This document shows, one piece after another, positions 8,406-17,201 of a stretch of 64,000 bases of DNA (positions are counted from its first letter, which is position 1; each line of letters opens with the position of its first letter). A model generated the notes under the pieces. It saw only the letters and a program-made list of their open reading frames with translations. It was not told where the DNA came from and searched no databases. The DNA is from Algoriphagus yeomjeoni (GTDB lineage Bacteria > Bacteroidota > Bacteroidia > Cytophagales > Cyclobacteriaceae). Position numbers and translations under genes: made by a program. The stretch spans positions 310,001-374,000 of the forward strand of contig NZ_QLLK01000005.1 in the NCBI RefSeq assembly GCF_003259505.1. Direction: 5' to 3'.

Positions 8406-8921
8406 TTATTCAGATGTTTCCATCGCGGCCATTTCAGATGCTTCTTGCAGTTCCATTAGGGCCATTTGAATTGCAGTATTGTTCCAGTAGCCGTAGGCTT
8501 TTACAACTTTTCCATCTACGAATTGATAAGTTAGATGTACCGGGATGACAAATTCCTCTCCTGTTGCCGCTAGTGTGCCTTTCCAAGTCCCCCAGTAATT
8601 CACCCAGGTTTCCCCTTCATCTGTCACTACCATTTCTAGATCTTCCTTATCTCTGTCAAAAGAATAAGTCGACAATGGTTCTATAGAGAGTTTTTGTGCA
8701 GCAATAGTTTCCGCGACTGTTGCAGGATTTTCTTCGGTGGCGTTAAAGAAAATAGTCGCACCATCCGCATAGTTTGCACTATAGGCATCCCAGTCGCCAT
8801 TGACATAATGGCCAATTGCTGCTTTAATACTGTCGATCTCTGCTGATTGCTGAGTATACCTTGATTCTGTAGCACATCCAGCAATGGAAAGGAGAAGTAA
8901 AAGGAATATTGAATTTTTCAT
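8406..8921 (-). CDS. SnoaL/NTF2-like (DUF4440-type) lipoprotein
   Basis: A 171-residue protein starting with a lipoprotein signal peptide whose lipobox is LSIAGC (Cys at about residue 16), so it is probably membrane-anchored. The rest resembles the NTF2/SnoaL cone fold: an early helix with DSIKAAIGHYVNGDWDAYSANYAD, then HIS-poor beta strands with WVNYWGTWKGT and VIPVHLTYQFVDGKVVKAYGYWN. Members are often ligand binders or isomerases; no catalytic residues can be assigned here. It stands alone between aroF and a divergent kinase gene. Confidence 0.75.
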   Translation of the reverse strand: MKNSIFLLLLLSIAGCATESRYTQQSAEIDSIKAAIGHYVNGDWDAYSANYADGATIFFNATEENPATVAETIAAQKLSIEPLSTYSFDRDKEDLEMVVTDEGETWVNYWGTWKGTLAATGEEFVIPVHLTYQFVDGKVVKAYGYWNNTAIQMALMELQEASEMAAMETSE

Positions 8922-9115
8922 GTGACTTGATTTTAGAGTTAATGGATTTGATAAATAGGCTTTCAGGAAGAGAAGTTGGATTTTTTTAAGTCATATGAAA
9001 AACGGTTTGGTACGAACGTGTAAGGAATCTTCCCTAACTGTATTAAAAATTTACCCAGACTTGTTTTATATACAAAAAACTGATTTTCAAATGAATGATT
9101 TTCTTATATTTAAAG

Positions 9116-11062
9116 ATGAATAAATTTTTTTTGATCACCCTTTTTTTGATTTCTTTCTCAGGATTTGCTCAAATCGAAGTGAGAAATGGATTATTCCTTT
9201 ATGATGAGGTATTTGTTGAATCAGATGATTTTCAGTCTGATTATCTAGAAGAATTAGAGAAATCCCTATCGGTAATACCTATTGACTCAGTCCTCAGATT
9301 GCAGGTTTTGAACGACCTGGGATATTATTATCATACCCGAAACCTGAAAATAGCTTTGGGGTATATTGAAATGGGTTTGGAAGAAGCAAGAGATAAAAAT
9401 GAATCGTATTGGGAGGGGAAATTATTGGTGTCCCAGGGAGCTATTTTGCTAAGAATGGAGCAATTGGATTTGGCTGAAAAGGCGTTAACAGATGCGATTT
9501 CCAAAATCCCAGAAAATGAAAGTTGGTTATTATATACCAATTTGGGCTATGTGTATGAGCGAAAAGGGATACTGGGCGAAGCCTTTGTCTATGCCTCCAA
9601 GACACTGGAAATTGGTGAAAAATATGGGGACACAAAAGCTGTAGCCATGGCTTACTCCGATATGAGTAATCTTTTTTGGAAGCAAGGGAAGTTTGATGCG
9701 GCCTTAAGCTATGGACTTAAATCACTTGAAATCTTTGAGAAAAGAGGGCTGAAAGATCTTGACTATGATTTTACATTCCACCTGGTTGGCCAGTACATGG
9801 TGGATTTGGATAGGCCTAAAGAAGCAATTGTATATTTTACGAAGTCAGTAGAAATTGGTGAGCGCTACGGTTTCTATAATAACCTAAGCGATACATACAT
9901 TGCTATGGCCAATTTGCAGGCTAAAATGGGCGAGTTTTCTGAAGCTCAAATATCTGGTCTGAAGGCACTTCGGTATGCAGAATTGCTGGAAAATGAATTT
10001 ATGATCATGCGGTCCTACATGTCTTTGGGGAAAGTAGGTAATGCGTCTAAAGATTTTGCTAAGGCCGCTGACTATTTAGAAACTAGTATTCTGGAGGCTA
10101 CAGAGAATTTTGGAGACAAATTCTATTTAAGCCTAGTCTATGAAGAACTGAGCAAGGCTTATGAAGGCCAAGGGAATTTCCAAAAATCTCTAGTAGCATC
10201 AAGAAAATCTGATGAATTGAGAAGAGATGTCTTTACTGCTGAGGCTGATAAGCAGGTCGCTCAGCTACAGACTGAAATGGACGTGGCTCAAAAGGAAAAT
10301 ACGATCATGCTTCAGGAGGCCAAACTGAGTAGGCAGCGGATTTTACAGGTTTTTTATCTGACTCTTGCTGGAGTTTTGATCATAATACTTTTTCTACTTT
10401 TCAGAGTTTTTCTACGAAAAAAGAAATACAGTACCCTACTTGAAAAGAAGAATGAAGAGAAGGAGTTTCTGTTGAAGGAAATTCATCACCGTGTAAAAAA
10501 TAATCTTGAGACAATTTCTAGTCTTCTGACTCTTCAAATTGCAAAAATCGGTGATCCCAAATTCAAGCAAATCATGGAAGATACTTACACCAGAGTACAA
10601 AGTATGGGGATGATTCACTTGAGCTTGTATAAGGAAGGGAATCTTAAAAAAGTGGAAATGAAGGAGTTTTTTAATGGTTTGGGACGATTTGTTTTTGATA
10701 CGTTTGACGCATCGGATCGGATTCGATTTGAGGCTAATATGCCTCCGATTGAATTGGATGTAGATGTCGCTATTCCAATTGGTTTGATTGTAAACGAACT
10801 CATTTCTAATTCTCTTAAGTATGCATTTCCAAATCAAAAGTCAGGTCAGATTTGCGTGCAATTGCTGGAAAAGGAAGGGAATCTCTACTTGAAAGTCTCT
10901 GATGATGGGATTGGAATTATGGAAGACTCGACAATAAAAGGGACAGGTTTTGGAAGGGAATTAATAAGTCTTCTTACCCGCCAATTAGATGGGAAAATGA
11001 CCTTAGTAAATGATGAAGGAGCGGCCTTTTCCTTTGAATTCCAACTTAACACAGCAGCATGA
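9116..11062 (+). CDS. TPR-containing sensor histidine kinase (HisKA_2 family)
   Basis: A signal-transducing kinase. The chosen ATG at 9116 gives a clean signal peptide (MNKFFLITLFL, cleavage after FAQ); an in-frame ATG at 9095 adds seven unneeded residues. TPR-like helical repeats fill roughly residues 60-380 (GYVYERKG, AYSDMSNLFWKQGKFDAAL, GKVGNASKDFAKAADYLE), followed by one membrane helix (VFYLTLAGVLIIILFLL). The phosphoacceptor motif is LLKEIHHRVKNNL near residue 455, and the ATPase boxes are NELISNSLKYAFP and SDDGIGI. TPR and dimerisation regions probably sense a periplasmic or protein signal. It overlaps the following regulator by 4 nt, so the two form a pair. Confidence 0.93.
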   Translation: MNKFFLITLFLISFSGFAQIEVRNGLFLYDEVFVESDDFQSDYLEELEKSLSVIPIDSVLRLQVLNDLGYYYHTRNLKIALGYIEMGLEEARDKNESYWEGKLLVSQGAILLRMEQLDLAEKALTDAISKIPENESWLLYTNLGYVYERKGILGEAFVYASKTLEIGEKYGDTKAVAMAYSDMSNLFWKQGKFDAALSYGLKSLEIFEKRGLKDLDYDFTFHLVGQYMVDLDRPKEAIVYFTKSVEIGERYGFYNNLSDTYIAMANLQAKMGEFSEAQISGLKALRYAELLENEFMIMRSYMSLGKVGNASKDFAKAADYLETSILEATENFGDKFYLSLVYEELSKAYEGQGNFQKSLVASRKSDELRRDVFTAEADKQVAQLQTEMDVAQKENTIMLQEAKLSRQRILQVFYLTLAGVLIIILFLLFRVFLRKKKYSTLLEKKNEEKEFLLKEIHHRVKNNLETISSLLTLQIAKIGDPKFKQIMEDTYTRVQSMGMIHLSLYKEGNLKKVEMKEFFNGLGRFVFDTFDASDRIRFEANMPPIELDVDVAIPIGLIVNELISNSLKYAFPNQKSGQICVQLLEKEGNLYLKVSDDGIGIMEDSTIKGTGFGRELISLLTRQLDGKMTLVNDEGAAFSFEFQLNTAA

Positions 11063-11790
11063 GTGCAACACGAATTTTGATAGTAGAAGACGATATGATT
11101 ATCGCTGCAAATATTAGTCTGCAGCTCTCAAATTTAGGCTATGAAGTCACAGGGATTGAGACAAAGGGAGAAGAGGCAGTTCATCATGCCTTGGAAACTA
11201 AGCCAGATCTGATTCTCATGGATATTCATTTGAAAGGAAAGTCTACAGGCATAGATGCGGCCCATGAGATTCATAGAATTCTAGATATCCCAATTATTTT
11301 TTTGACGGCCAATGAAGATGATGCTACCTTCCAGAAAGCCAAAGAAACTCAGCCTTTTGCTTTCATTTCCAAGCCTTTTTCCAAACTTAATTTAGAGCGG
11401 ACTATTGCTTTGGTGGAGGAAAGAATCAAAGAAAACACATCAAAATATTCATCAGAAGACACGCTCGTAGATGCTCAGGAGGACAGGATTTTCATCAGAA
11501 ACCAAAACAAAATGATTAAGGTGATGCTAGATGATATTCTCTGGGTAGAGGCAGAGCGGAACTATTGCAAAATCATCACCATGCAGCAGTCATTTTTGAT
11601 AGTAAGTCCTTTGAACAAGCTCTGTGAAAGGATGGATCAAAAACGATTTGTGCGGATTCATCGATCCTTCATGATCAACTTTTCTAAACTGGATGCTGTC
11701 ACTGACTCCAGTGTGGAGCTGAACCAAAAAATCCTCCCGATTGGCAAGCAATACAAGGAGGATTTATTTCGATTAATGAAGAAGGTGTAA
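11059..11790 (+). CDS. LytTR-family response regulator
   Basis: A 243-residue regulator with an N-terminal receiver domain: acidic pair Glu10-Asp11-Asp12, phosphoacceptor Asp55 in LILMDIHLKG, and Lys in FISKPFSK. A C-terminal LytTR DNA-binding domain follows (about 140-243; DILWVEAERNYCKI and FVRIHRSFMIN). Translation is coupled to the upstream kinase through the ATGA overlap. Receivers of this sub-group (MDIHLKGKSTGIDAA) are typical partners of HisKA_2 kinases. Target genes cannot be read from the window. Confidence 0.94.
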   Translation: MSATRILIVEDDMIIAANISLQLSNLGYEVTGIETKGEEAVHHALETKPDLILMDIHLKGKSTGIDAAHEIHRILDIPIIFLTANEDDATFQKAKETQPFAFISKPFSKLNLERTIALVEERIKENTSKYSSEDTLVDAQEDRIFIRNQNKMIKVMLDDILWVEAERNYCKIITMQQSFLIVSPLNKLCERMDQKRFVRIHRSFMINFSKLDAVTDSSVELNQKILPIGKQYKEDLFRLMKKV

Positions 11791-12039
11791 TCAGTCTGTG
11801 TGCTGGACTAGTAGAATTCAAATGCAGCAGTGCATACCATGTCACTCTTTAGTATGAATTACCATAGAGATTTTGAAATAGAATCAAATTATTCGTTTTA
11901 AATCATTTCTCCTTTATGATAAAATTGGGATACCGACCTTTTCAGATTTAGGTGAATAACTTCGATTCAAGGAGGGCAAGATTTCCGAGAATGAACTTCT
12001 TAAAGATGGTGAAGGAGCTATTCGAAAAGGTTTTAATAC

Positions 12040-12438
12040 TCAACTCTTGGCGTCATTTAATTTTTTAGTATCTACATACTGCTGAAAAGCCACGATTTTT
12101 CCGTCTTTTAATGTCCAGAAATGCGCCACTTGTGCATTATAAGGATGACCATTTTTGTATTTGGCATCATAGCGAAGTGTTGCCAATACTTTATCATTGA
12201 GCATCTCGTGTAGCTCAATATCCTTCAAATTAAAATATTCATGTTCCTGCATTATTCGGCCAAAAACACCATTCAATACTGCGTCAGGTCCCATGTAGGG
12301 ATTGCCATCGGCATAGGCGTTTCCTTCGGCCTCGTTCCAAGCTATGTTGGCATCCATACTACCTAAGACTGTCGGGATATCTCCCACAGCGAATGCGTTG
12401 TAAAGTCCATCAATGATAGACATATTCTCGTTTGACAT
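12040..12438 (-). CDS. SnoaL-like / nuclear transport factor 2 fold protein
   Basis: A 132-residue cytoplasmic protein with no signal peptide. The motif set IDGLYNAFAVGDIPTVLGSMDANIAW, HFWTLKDGKIVAFQQYVDT is typical of the SnoaL-like/ketosteroid-isomerase-related group, small domains that bind hydrophobic ligands or catalyse isomerisation. Substrate is unknown. It is followed 38 nt upstream (on the minus strand) by RidA and the two may be co-transcribed. The region 11791-12039 between it and the convergent regulator holds no convincing feature. Confidence 0.8.
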   Translation of the reverse strand: MSNENMSIIDGLYNAFAVGDIPTVLGSMDANIAWNEAEGNAYADGNPYMGPDAVLNGVFGRIMQEHEYFNLKDIELHEMLNDKVLATLRYDAKYKNGHPYNAQVAHFWTLKDGKIVAFQQYVDTKKLNDAKS

Positions 12439-12476
12439 AATTCTATTGTTTTGTAAGGTTTATTGTTTTGTGTAGA

Positions 12477-12869
12477 TCACTTATGTACTTCCAATTCAAT
12501 CTCAATCAGAAATTCCGGCAAGGCCAATCCTTTAACTTCGAGCCAAGTTCCTGTTGGGTAATGTTTGGTGTAAATTGTATTGCGGTATTCGGCATGTTCT
12601 AAAAATGCGGGCATATCCGTGGTGAATACATTCTCAACTATCACATTTTCAAAACTGCAATCGTAATGCTTTAAGACTTTCTCCAAGTCAGAATAGCAGT
12701 TTTTCATCTGTTGGAGAAAATCACCTACAGCCGTGGGAGCTCCTTCGTCATCCATACTGACCGCACCCGAAACTTTGATGCTATTTCCAATTTTCACAGC
12801 ATGGCTGTACCCGTAGGCTTTTTCCACTTCAGGCCTGAGGCAGAAGTACTCTGGTTTTTCTGATTTCAT
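12477..12869 (-). CDS. RidA/YjgF family enamine-imine deaminase
   Basis: A 130-residue member of the Rid family, which hydrolyses reactive enamine/imine intermediates made by PLP enzymes or, in divergent subfamilies, serves other catabolic roles. Visible signatures: GYSHAVKIGNSIKVSGAVS near the N-terminus, a central KVLKHYDCSFENVIVENVF segment and the C-terminal TWLEVKGLALPEFLIEIELEV. The canonical catalytic Arg-containing motif is not clearly present, suggesting a Rid subfamily other than RidA itself. Likely trimeric and cytoplasmic. Confidence 0.85.
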   Translation of the reverse strand: MKSEKPEYFCLRPEVEKAYGYSHAVKIGNSIKVSGAVSMDDEGAPTAVGDFLQQMKNCYSDLEKVLKHYDCSFENVIVENVFTTDMPAFLEHAEYRNTIYTKHYPTGTWLEVKGLALPEFLIEIELEVHK

Positions 12870-12951
12870 GGTTTAGGATTAAAGTTTACTTTTTTATTGC
12901 TGAACTAGTGGTCCAATGAATTATTTAGGACCTATTCCCTTATTCTATGAA

Positions 12952-13956
12952 CTAGTTTTTCAATACGATTCGGAATCTGGCTTTTCCTGCTTTTAAATGA
13001 GCTATAGCTTCATTTACTTGGGACATAGGGAACTCCTCTGTAATCGGATAGATGTCATGTCGGACACAAAATTCAAGCATTGTACGAGTGAGTGCTGGAC
13101 TCCCCAGTGGACTTCCTGCAACAGATTTTTCTCCGGTTAATAAGGTAAATGCAGGAATAGCCATAGGTTCCAGCACAGCGCCCACGTTGTGAAACTTTCC
13201 TTTTGGAGCCAGAGCTACCAAGTAGGAGTTCCAATCCAAGGTGACATTGGTGGTATTCAAGATGAAGTTGAGGGTTCCTGCGATTTTCTGTAGTTCTTCA
13301 GGATTGGTAGAGTCTACTACTTTAGTCGCTCCCATGGCTAGAATAGATTCTTTTTTTGCAGGATTGGAGCTAAAGGCGGTCACTTCACAGCCCCATTTAT
13401 TGAGGAATTTCAATGCCATGTGTCCCAGTCCTCCGATCCCGATTACGCCCACTTTGTCAGTTGCTTTTACTCCAGCTAATATGATAGGATTGAAGACGGT
13501 GATTCCCCCACAAAGCAAAGGTCCTGCTTTTGCCAAATCTATTCCTTCCGGCAGTGGAATAGCCCAAGACCAATGACTTCTCACGTAGTCTGCGAAGCCG
13601 CCGTGTCTTCCTCCAATGGTGAATTCAGCTGAAGCGCAGAGATGATGTGAACCGTCCATGCATTCATGGCATGCCATGCAAGATCCTGAATACCAGCCAA
13701 TCCCAACTTTGTCGCCGACTTTTACATTTTTGACTGCATTGCCTGTGGCCATGACTTCACCAATGATTTCATGACCAGGAACTATCGGATAAGCGGTCAT
13801 TCCCCAGTCATTGTCAATCATACTTAGGTCCGAGTGACAGATTCCACAGTTAATTACTTTTACATCTACCTGTTCTGCTCCTAGTTCTCCCATTTCGTAG
13901 GAAAATGCTTCAAGTTTTTTCTGAGGGCCAGCGGCCGCAAATGCTGATACTTTCAT
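12952..13956 (-). CDS. Zinc-dependent NAD(P) alcohol/aldehyde dehydrogenase (cinnamyl-alcohol-dehydrogenase type)
   Basis: A 334-residue medium-chain dehydrogenase. Catalytic zinc ligands lie in NCGICHSD and PGHEIIGEV, the structural zinc cysteines in SCMACHECMDGSHHLC, and the nucleotide-binding Rossmann turn is GVIGIGGLGHMALKF. The family (YahK/Ahr-like) usually reduces aldehydes with NADPH and broad substrate range. It is stand-alone, 82 nt from RidA on one side, and has repeat copy B directly upstream of its start. Confidence 0.92.
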   Translation of the reverse strand: MKVSAFAAAGPQKKLEAFSYEMGELGAEQVDVKVINCGICHSDLSMIDNDWGMTAYPIVPGHEIIGEVMATGNAVKNVKVGDKVGIGWYSGSCMACHECMDGSHHLCASAEFTIGGRHGGFADYVRSHWSWAIPLPEGIDLAKAGPLLCGGITVFNPIILAGVKATDKVGVIGIGGLGHMALKFLNKWGCEVTAFSSNPAKKESILAMGATKVVDSTNPEELQKIAGTLNFILNTTNVTLDWNSYLVALAPKGKFHNVGAVLEPMAIPAFTLLTGEKSVAGSPLGSPALTRTMLEFCVRHDIYPITEEFPMSQVNEAIAHLKAGKARFRIVLKN

Positions 13957-13986
13957 GGTATAGATAATTTTAAAAATTGGTTTTTA

Positions 13987-14158
13987 AATAATATGTATTT
14001 CCGCTTTGTTACCAGTAAATAGATAAAAGCGACTTAATAGCTGGTATACTCTAGCTTTGAGGCCGCTTCGGTCTCCCGATAGCTATCGGGAGGTCTTCCG
14101 ACCAGATAAGCAAAGAATCTAAAGTGACTGGCATTATTGCGGATAATCAAATTAAATA
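13987..14158. repeat. Dispersed intergenic repeat, copy B
   Basis: About 172 nt homologous to 8155-8338. Its central hairpin is the perfect palindrome TCCCGATAGCTATCGGGA, flanked by GGTC and GGTCTTCC, in place of the GC-rich hairpin of copy A. It fills most of the gap between the alcohol dehydrogenase and SDR genes. No ORF is seen. Confidence 0.75.
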
Positions 14159-14228
14159 ATATATATAACCTTGGGTTTTGTGATAGTTCAAAATCATCGG
14201 TCACCGGTCATCTGGCATCCTGCAGCAA

Positions 14229-15086
14229 TTACCTCCTTGCATCCATTCCAAAATCCCGCTCTACAGCATCGTACCATTCTTCTTCAGGCAGGCAATGCCT
14301 GTTAATCCATTCCTCATCGGTCATAGACTGCCTCCATTGGATGAAAGGCAGCGCATCTGGGCCAACGGGATGCCGAAGAATCCACGAGTCACTTTCTGCG
14401 TATTCGAGTACTTTCTCTGCTACCAAATTAGCGGGAGTTGGGTTTTTGAGCGATGCGAAGAATAGATCTGCCATCCTTTTGGAACTTGGATAGATAGAAG
14501 GATTCACTTCTTCGATCTCATGTGCCATATCGGTGTCAATGATTCCAGGTTCTATTATTCCCACTCGAATACCAAATGGCTTTACCTCTTGAGCCAGTGC
14601 TTCGCTGATTGCCTCCAGCGCAAATTTGCTCGCTGAATAGCATCCCAAAGGAGAACTAGTCAGGCGTCCAGAAACCGATGTGACATTAATAATACACCCA
14701 CTTTGTTGCTCCCTCATAGCCGGAATGACTGCTTTCATGCAGCGTACAGCCCCAAAAAGATTGGTTTCAAAAACTGCTTTGAATTCGGATAAAGGCATTT
14801 CCTCAATAGATCCATTCAAACCTATTCCAGCATTATTAACTAGGATATCAATTGGGCCATTTTCCAGGAGTATTTCATCCATGATAGCCTTCACAGAGAT
14901 GTCTGAATTGACATTCATCTTGTGGATGCTGACAGGAAGGCCTTCCGCTTTTATCGTTTCAGAGAGTGTAGTCGCTTTTGACGGAGTACGCATGGTGGCA
15001 AAGACCTGATATCCTGCTCTGCCAAATGCGAGTGCGATTTCCAAACCTATTCCTCTGCTTGATCCTGTGACGAGTACTTTTTTCAT
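14229..15086 (-). CDS. Short-chain dehydrogenase/reductase (SDR)
   Basis: A classical SDR of 285 residues: cofactor motif VTGSSRGIGLEIA at 6-18, NNAG at about 88, catalytic Ser in NVTSVSGR and the YSASK catalytic pair, followed by IEPGIIDTDM. An extended C-terminal tail (residues 190-285) rich in aromatic and charged residues distinguishes it from the minimal 250-residue family. NADP use is plausible from the Arg in GSSRG and TMRTPSK. Substrate unknown. It lies 40 nt from the DUF418 gene. Confidence 0.9.
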   Translation of the reverse strand: MKKVLVTGSSRGIGLEIALAFGRAGYQVFATMRTPSKATTLSETIKAEGLPVSIHKMNVNSDISVKAIMDEILLENGPIDILVNNAGIGLNGSIEEMPLSEFKAVFETNLFGAVRCMKAVIPAMREQQSGCIINVTSVSGRLTSSPLGCYSASKFALEAISEALAQEVKPFGIRVGIIEPGIIDTDMAHEIEEVNPSIYPSSKRMADLFFASLKNPTPANLVAEKVLEYAESDSWILRHPVGPDALPFIQWRQSMTDEEWINRHCLPEEEWYDAVERDFGMDARR

Positions 15087-15126
15087 GAAAAATCAAATAC
15101 TTAAGTGTGTTGTCTAATTTTCTATT

Positions 15127-16443
15127 TCATATAATCTGAGGAGACCTTTTTCGGAGTGCGTGTAATTTTCCATAGCTCAAGTTTCTCCAAAGCCATTCCA
15201 TGGGTCCATAGTGAAAGTACCTAAGCCAAATAGGACTCAGAATAAATTGCAAGACCCAAATGGCTAAAACTACATAGAGTAATTCATAGCGCTCTAACTT
15301 TCCAAACATCCCAAAACCTACCCCTGTAAAGACAATCATGCAGATCACCGAATGCATCATATAATTTGTCAGCGCCATTTTACCTACGGCGGATAGGCCA
15401 TTTTTCAGCCAGCTGAGAATATTAGCTTTGCAAAAAAGCATGATCAGTCCCACATGACCCATCGCTAAAAAAGCTCTACCCCAGTAATAAGTGATATTCG
15501 ATTTACTAAATGAAAGCAAGGAGAAGTTGTCATCTATGACCAGCTTCATTTCATAGTAGTTAATGGCAAGACCAATTGCATAGCCTATGGACGCCAAAGT
15601 GAAATAGAACCCTACTGATTTTTCAGCTGTGAGTAATCCCCATCTGAAAAGAGCTATCCCAATCAGCATCATGCTCAGTACATCCCAAACATCACCTCGA
15701 TAAGGCCAGTTGACATCGAAGTCGTAATTGGTGGGGGCGAGAAAAGCTACTACAGAAAAGTACCCCTTTCGCATTTCTGTATTATGCTCCTCTATTGCTT
15801 CAGGACTTCTTTTGGCTTCTCGTCTTTCCCAAGATTCATTAGCCGTCTTTAATTCCTTAGGAAGTTCTTCACCTGCTACTAGTAAAGCCTGCGCTTCGGT
15901 TACCTTGGCTATCCATTTTTTGTCTTTTTGGTAGTCTATATAGTTCCAAAGAGTCCCAATACTAAAAAGTATCACCGCTGTGACAACCAGATATTTTGGT
16001 GCCATCGAGCGAAAAGAATACACCAAGAATCCCATTAAGGCATATTGGTACAAGATCTCGCCTACCCAGAGCAGGAGGTATCCATGTATTAGTCCAAAAA
16101 GCAAAAGCCACATCAGTCGGCGGAAATAAACATCAGCTGCTTTGATCCCTGCTCCTTTTTTGAGCAATCGATCCAAGAAAATATACATTCCAACCCCAAA
16201 AAGCAGAGAGAATAAGGCCCGCATTGTTCCCTCAAAAAAAAGATTGGTCATCATCCAGGTGTATAGATTCAGACCTGTAGAACCTCCAGATACTGTCGGG
16301 TCTTCGTAGGCAAGCGCTAAGCCAAAGCCATTGATGTTCATCAATAATATTCCAAAAAGTACAATCCCGCGCATCACGTCCAAGGAAAGTATGCGATCTG
16401 ATTGCTTCATAGGAATCAGCTCTTTTGTGAGGGTTTGTTCCAT
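15127..16443 (-). CDS. DUF418 family integral membrane protein
   Basis: A multi-pass inner-membrane protein with about nine to ten helices. The N-terminal signature SDRILSLDVMRGIVLFGILLMN and the C-terminal DUF418 block (FLAMGHVGLIMLF, ALTNYMMHSVICMIVF, GPMEWLWRNLSYG) are clear. The family shares architecture with acyltransferase-3/heparan acetyltransferase-like proteins but has no proven activity. I chose the ATG at 16443, which leaves about 20 residues before the conserved start; an in-frame ATG at 16506 adds 21 atypical residues. Confidence 0.85.
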   Translation of the reverse strand: MEQTLTKELIPMKQSDRILSLDVMRGIVLFGILLMNINGFGLALAYEDPTVSGGSTGLNLYTWMMTNLFFEGTMRALFSLLFGVGMYIFLDRLLKKGAGIKAADVYFRRLMWLLLFGLIHGYLLLWVGEILYQYALMGFLVYSFRSMAPKYLVVTAVILFSIGTLWNYIDYQKDKKWIAKVTEAQALLVAGEELPKELKTANESWERREAKRSPEAIEEHNTEMRKGYFSVVAFLAPTNYDFDVNWPYRGDVWDVLSMMLIGIALFRWGLLTAEKSVGFYFTLASIGYAIGLAINYYEMKLVIDDNFSLLSFSKSNITYYWGRAFLAMGHVGLIMLFCKANILSWLKNGLSAVGKMALTNYMMHSVICMIVFTGVGFGMFGKLERYELLYVVLAIWVLQFILSPIWLRYFHYGPMEWLWRNLSYGKLHALRKRSPQII

Positions 16444-17050
16444 AGTTTGATTTTGCTGCCGAGCGGTCAGTTTTAAATATTCCCGTAGCTTGTATAAGCT
16501 ATTCATTTAGAGGAAGAGCAGGAACTGGTTTAGGACGAATGAGTGGTAAAAATGTCCAAACTGCTTTGTTATTTTTTCAGGCTATTTAAAAGTTAAAATG
16601 TTTTTTTTCTGACAGATATTTCCTGCGAGTTATAACCAGTAAAAAGTGATTGATTTAAGGGGAAACCTCGATCCTGTCTTGAAACTACCTGATGGAGAAG
16701 GTGCAAAAAGAAAATCAATGCCGTTCGAAATTTTGCAATTCCAAACAGCATTGATAGAAAAATGTAATCACCCTTTATCGAAAAAATAGTCTTAGTGTGT
16801 TAGTGGTTTAAAGTCATATCGGTGAAGCATCAAATTTGCTTCTCTCATATAGGTATATAAAAGATGGAGCTTTTTGCTTCTGCAATTTTTGATTCCCTTT
16901 GAAGTAATTGAAATTAAAGTGGAAATCGAAACTGATTTGGACGAACCATATCTAATTTTGTCCGAATATTAGGAGAGATTTTTCGGGAGAGGATTTATGT
17001 AGTGAATAGTGGCTATTTCAAAACTAGCTTGTAGCTGTTGAATTAGTTGA
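16444..17050. other. Long intergenic stretch without a recognisable gene
   Basis: Between the DUF418 gene and the kinase fragment about 600 nt hold no family I recognise. On the plus strand a 47-codon frame (GTG 16646 to TAG 16789) has coding-like composition, for example LKLPDGEGAKRKSMPFEILQ, but no upstream continuation because a stop sits just before it. It may be a gene remnant or chance. Confidence 0.4.
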
Positions 17051-17156
17051 TTAAAAATGGCTGGCAAACTCACTGCCTAAACCTTCTTTGGACTTCACCT
17101 TCAACTCTCCTACATGAGCTTTGGCAATAACGTAGGACAGTGATAATTGCCTACAA
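17051..17156 (-). pseudogene. Remnant of a histidine kinase ATPase C-terminus
   Basis: Read on the minus strand, the bases up to the TAA at 17051-17053 encode QLSLSYVIAKAHVGEL followed by KVKSKEGLGSEFASHF. This matches the ending of Bacteroidota TPR histidine kinases, typically GLGLSLSYDIIKAHGGEL then KVETKEGEGSEF. The glycine-rich G2 box is degraded and the frame cannot be extended upstream. In another frame just beyond (to about 17208) ILALIGLALNRFRNK looks like the membrane helix and linker of the same family, so the kinase core appears deleted. Confidence 0.6.
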
Positions 17157-17201
17157 ACACATGTTTATTGCGGAATCTATTCAATGCCAAACCAATTAAG
17201 G

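Noticed and set aside
9095..9115. Alternative upstream start of the TPR histidine kinase
   Set aside because: The extra residues MIFLYLK would precede an otherwise standard signal peptide beginning MNKFFL, so the ATG at 9116 is preferred.
11960..12050. Plus-strand open frame (LRFKEGKISENELLKDGEGA) before the convergent SnoaL-like gene
   Set aside because: It is only about 40 codons, has a stop directly before it, no start codon, and overlaps the end of a well-supported minus-strand gene.
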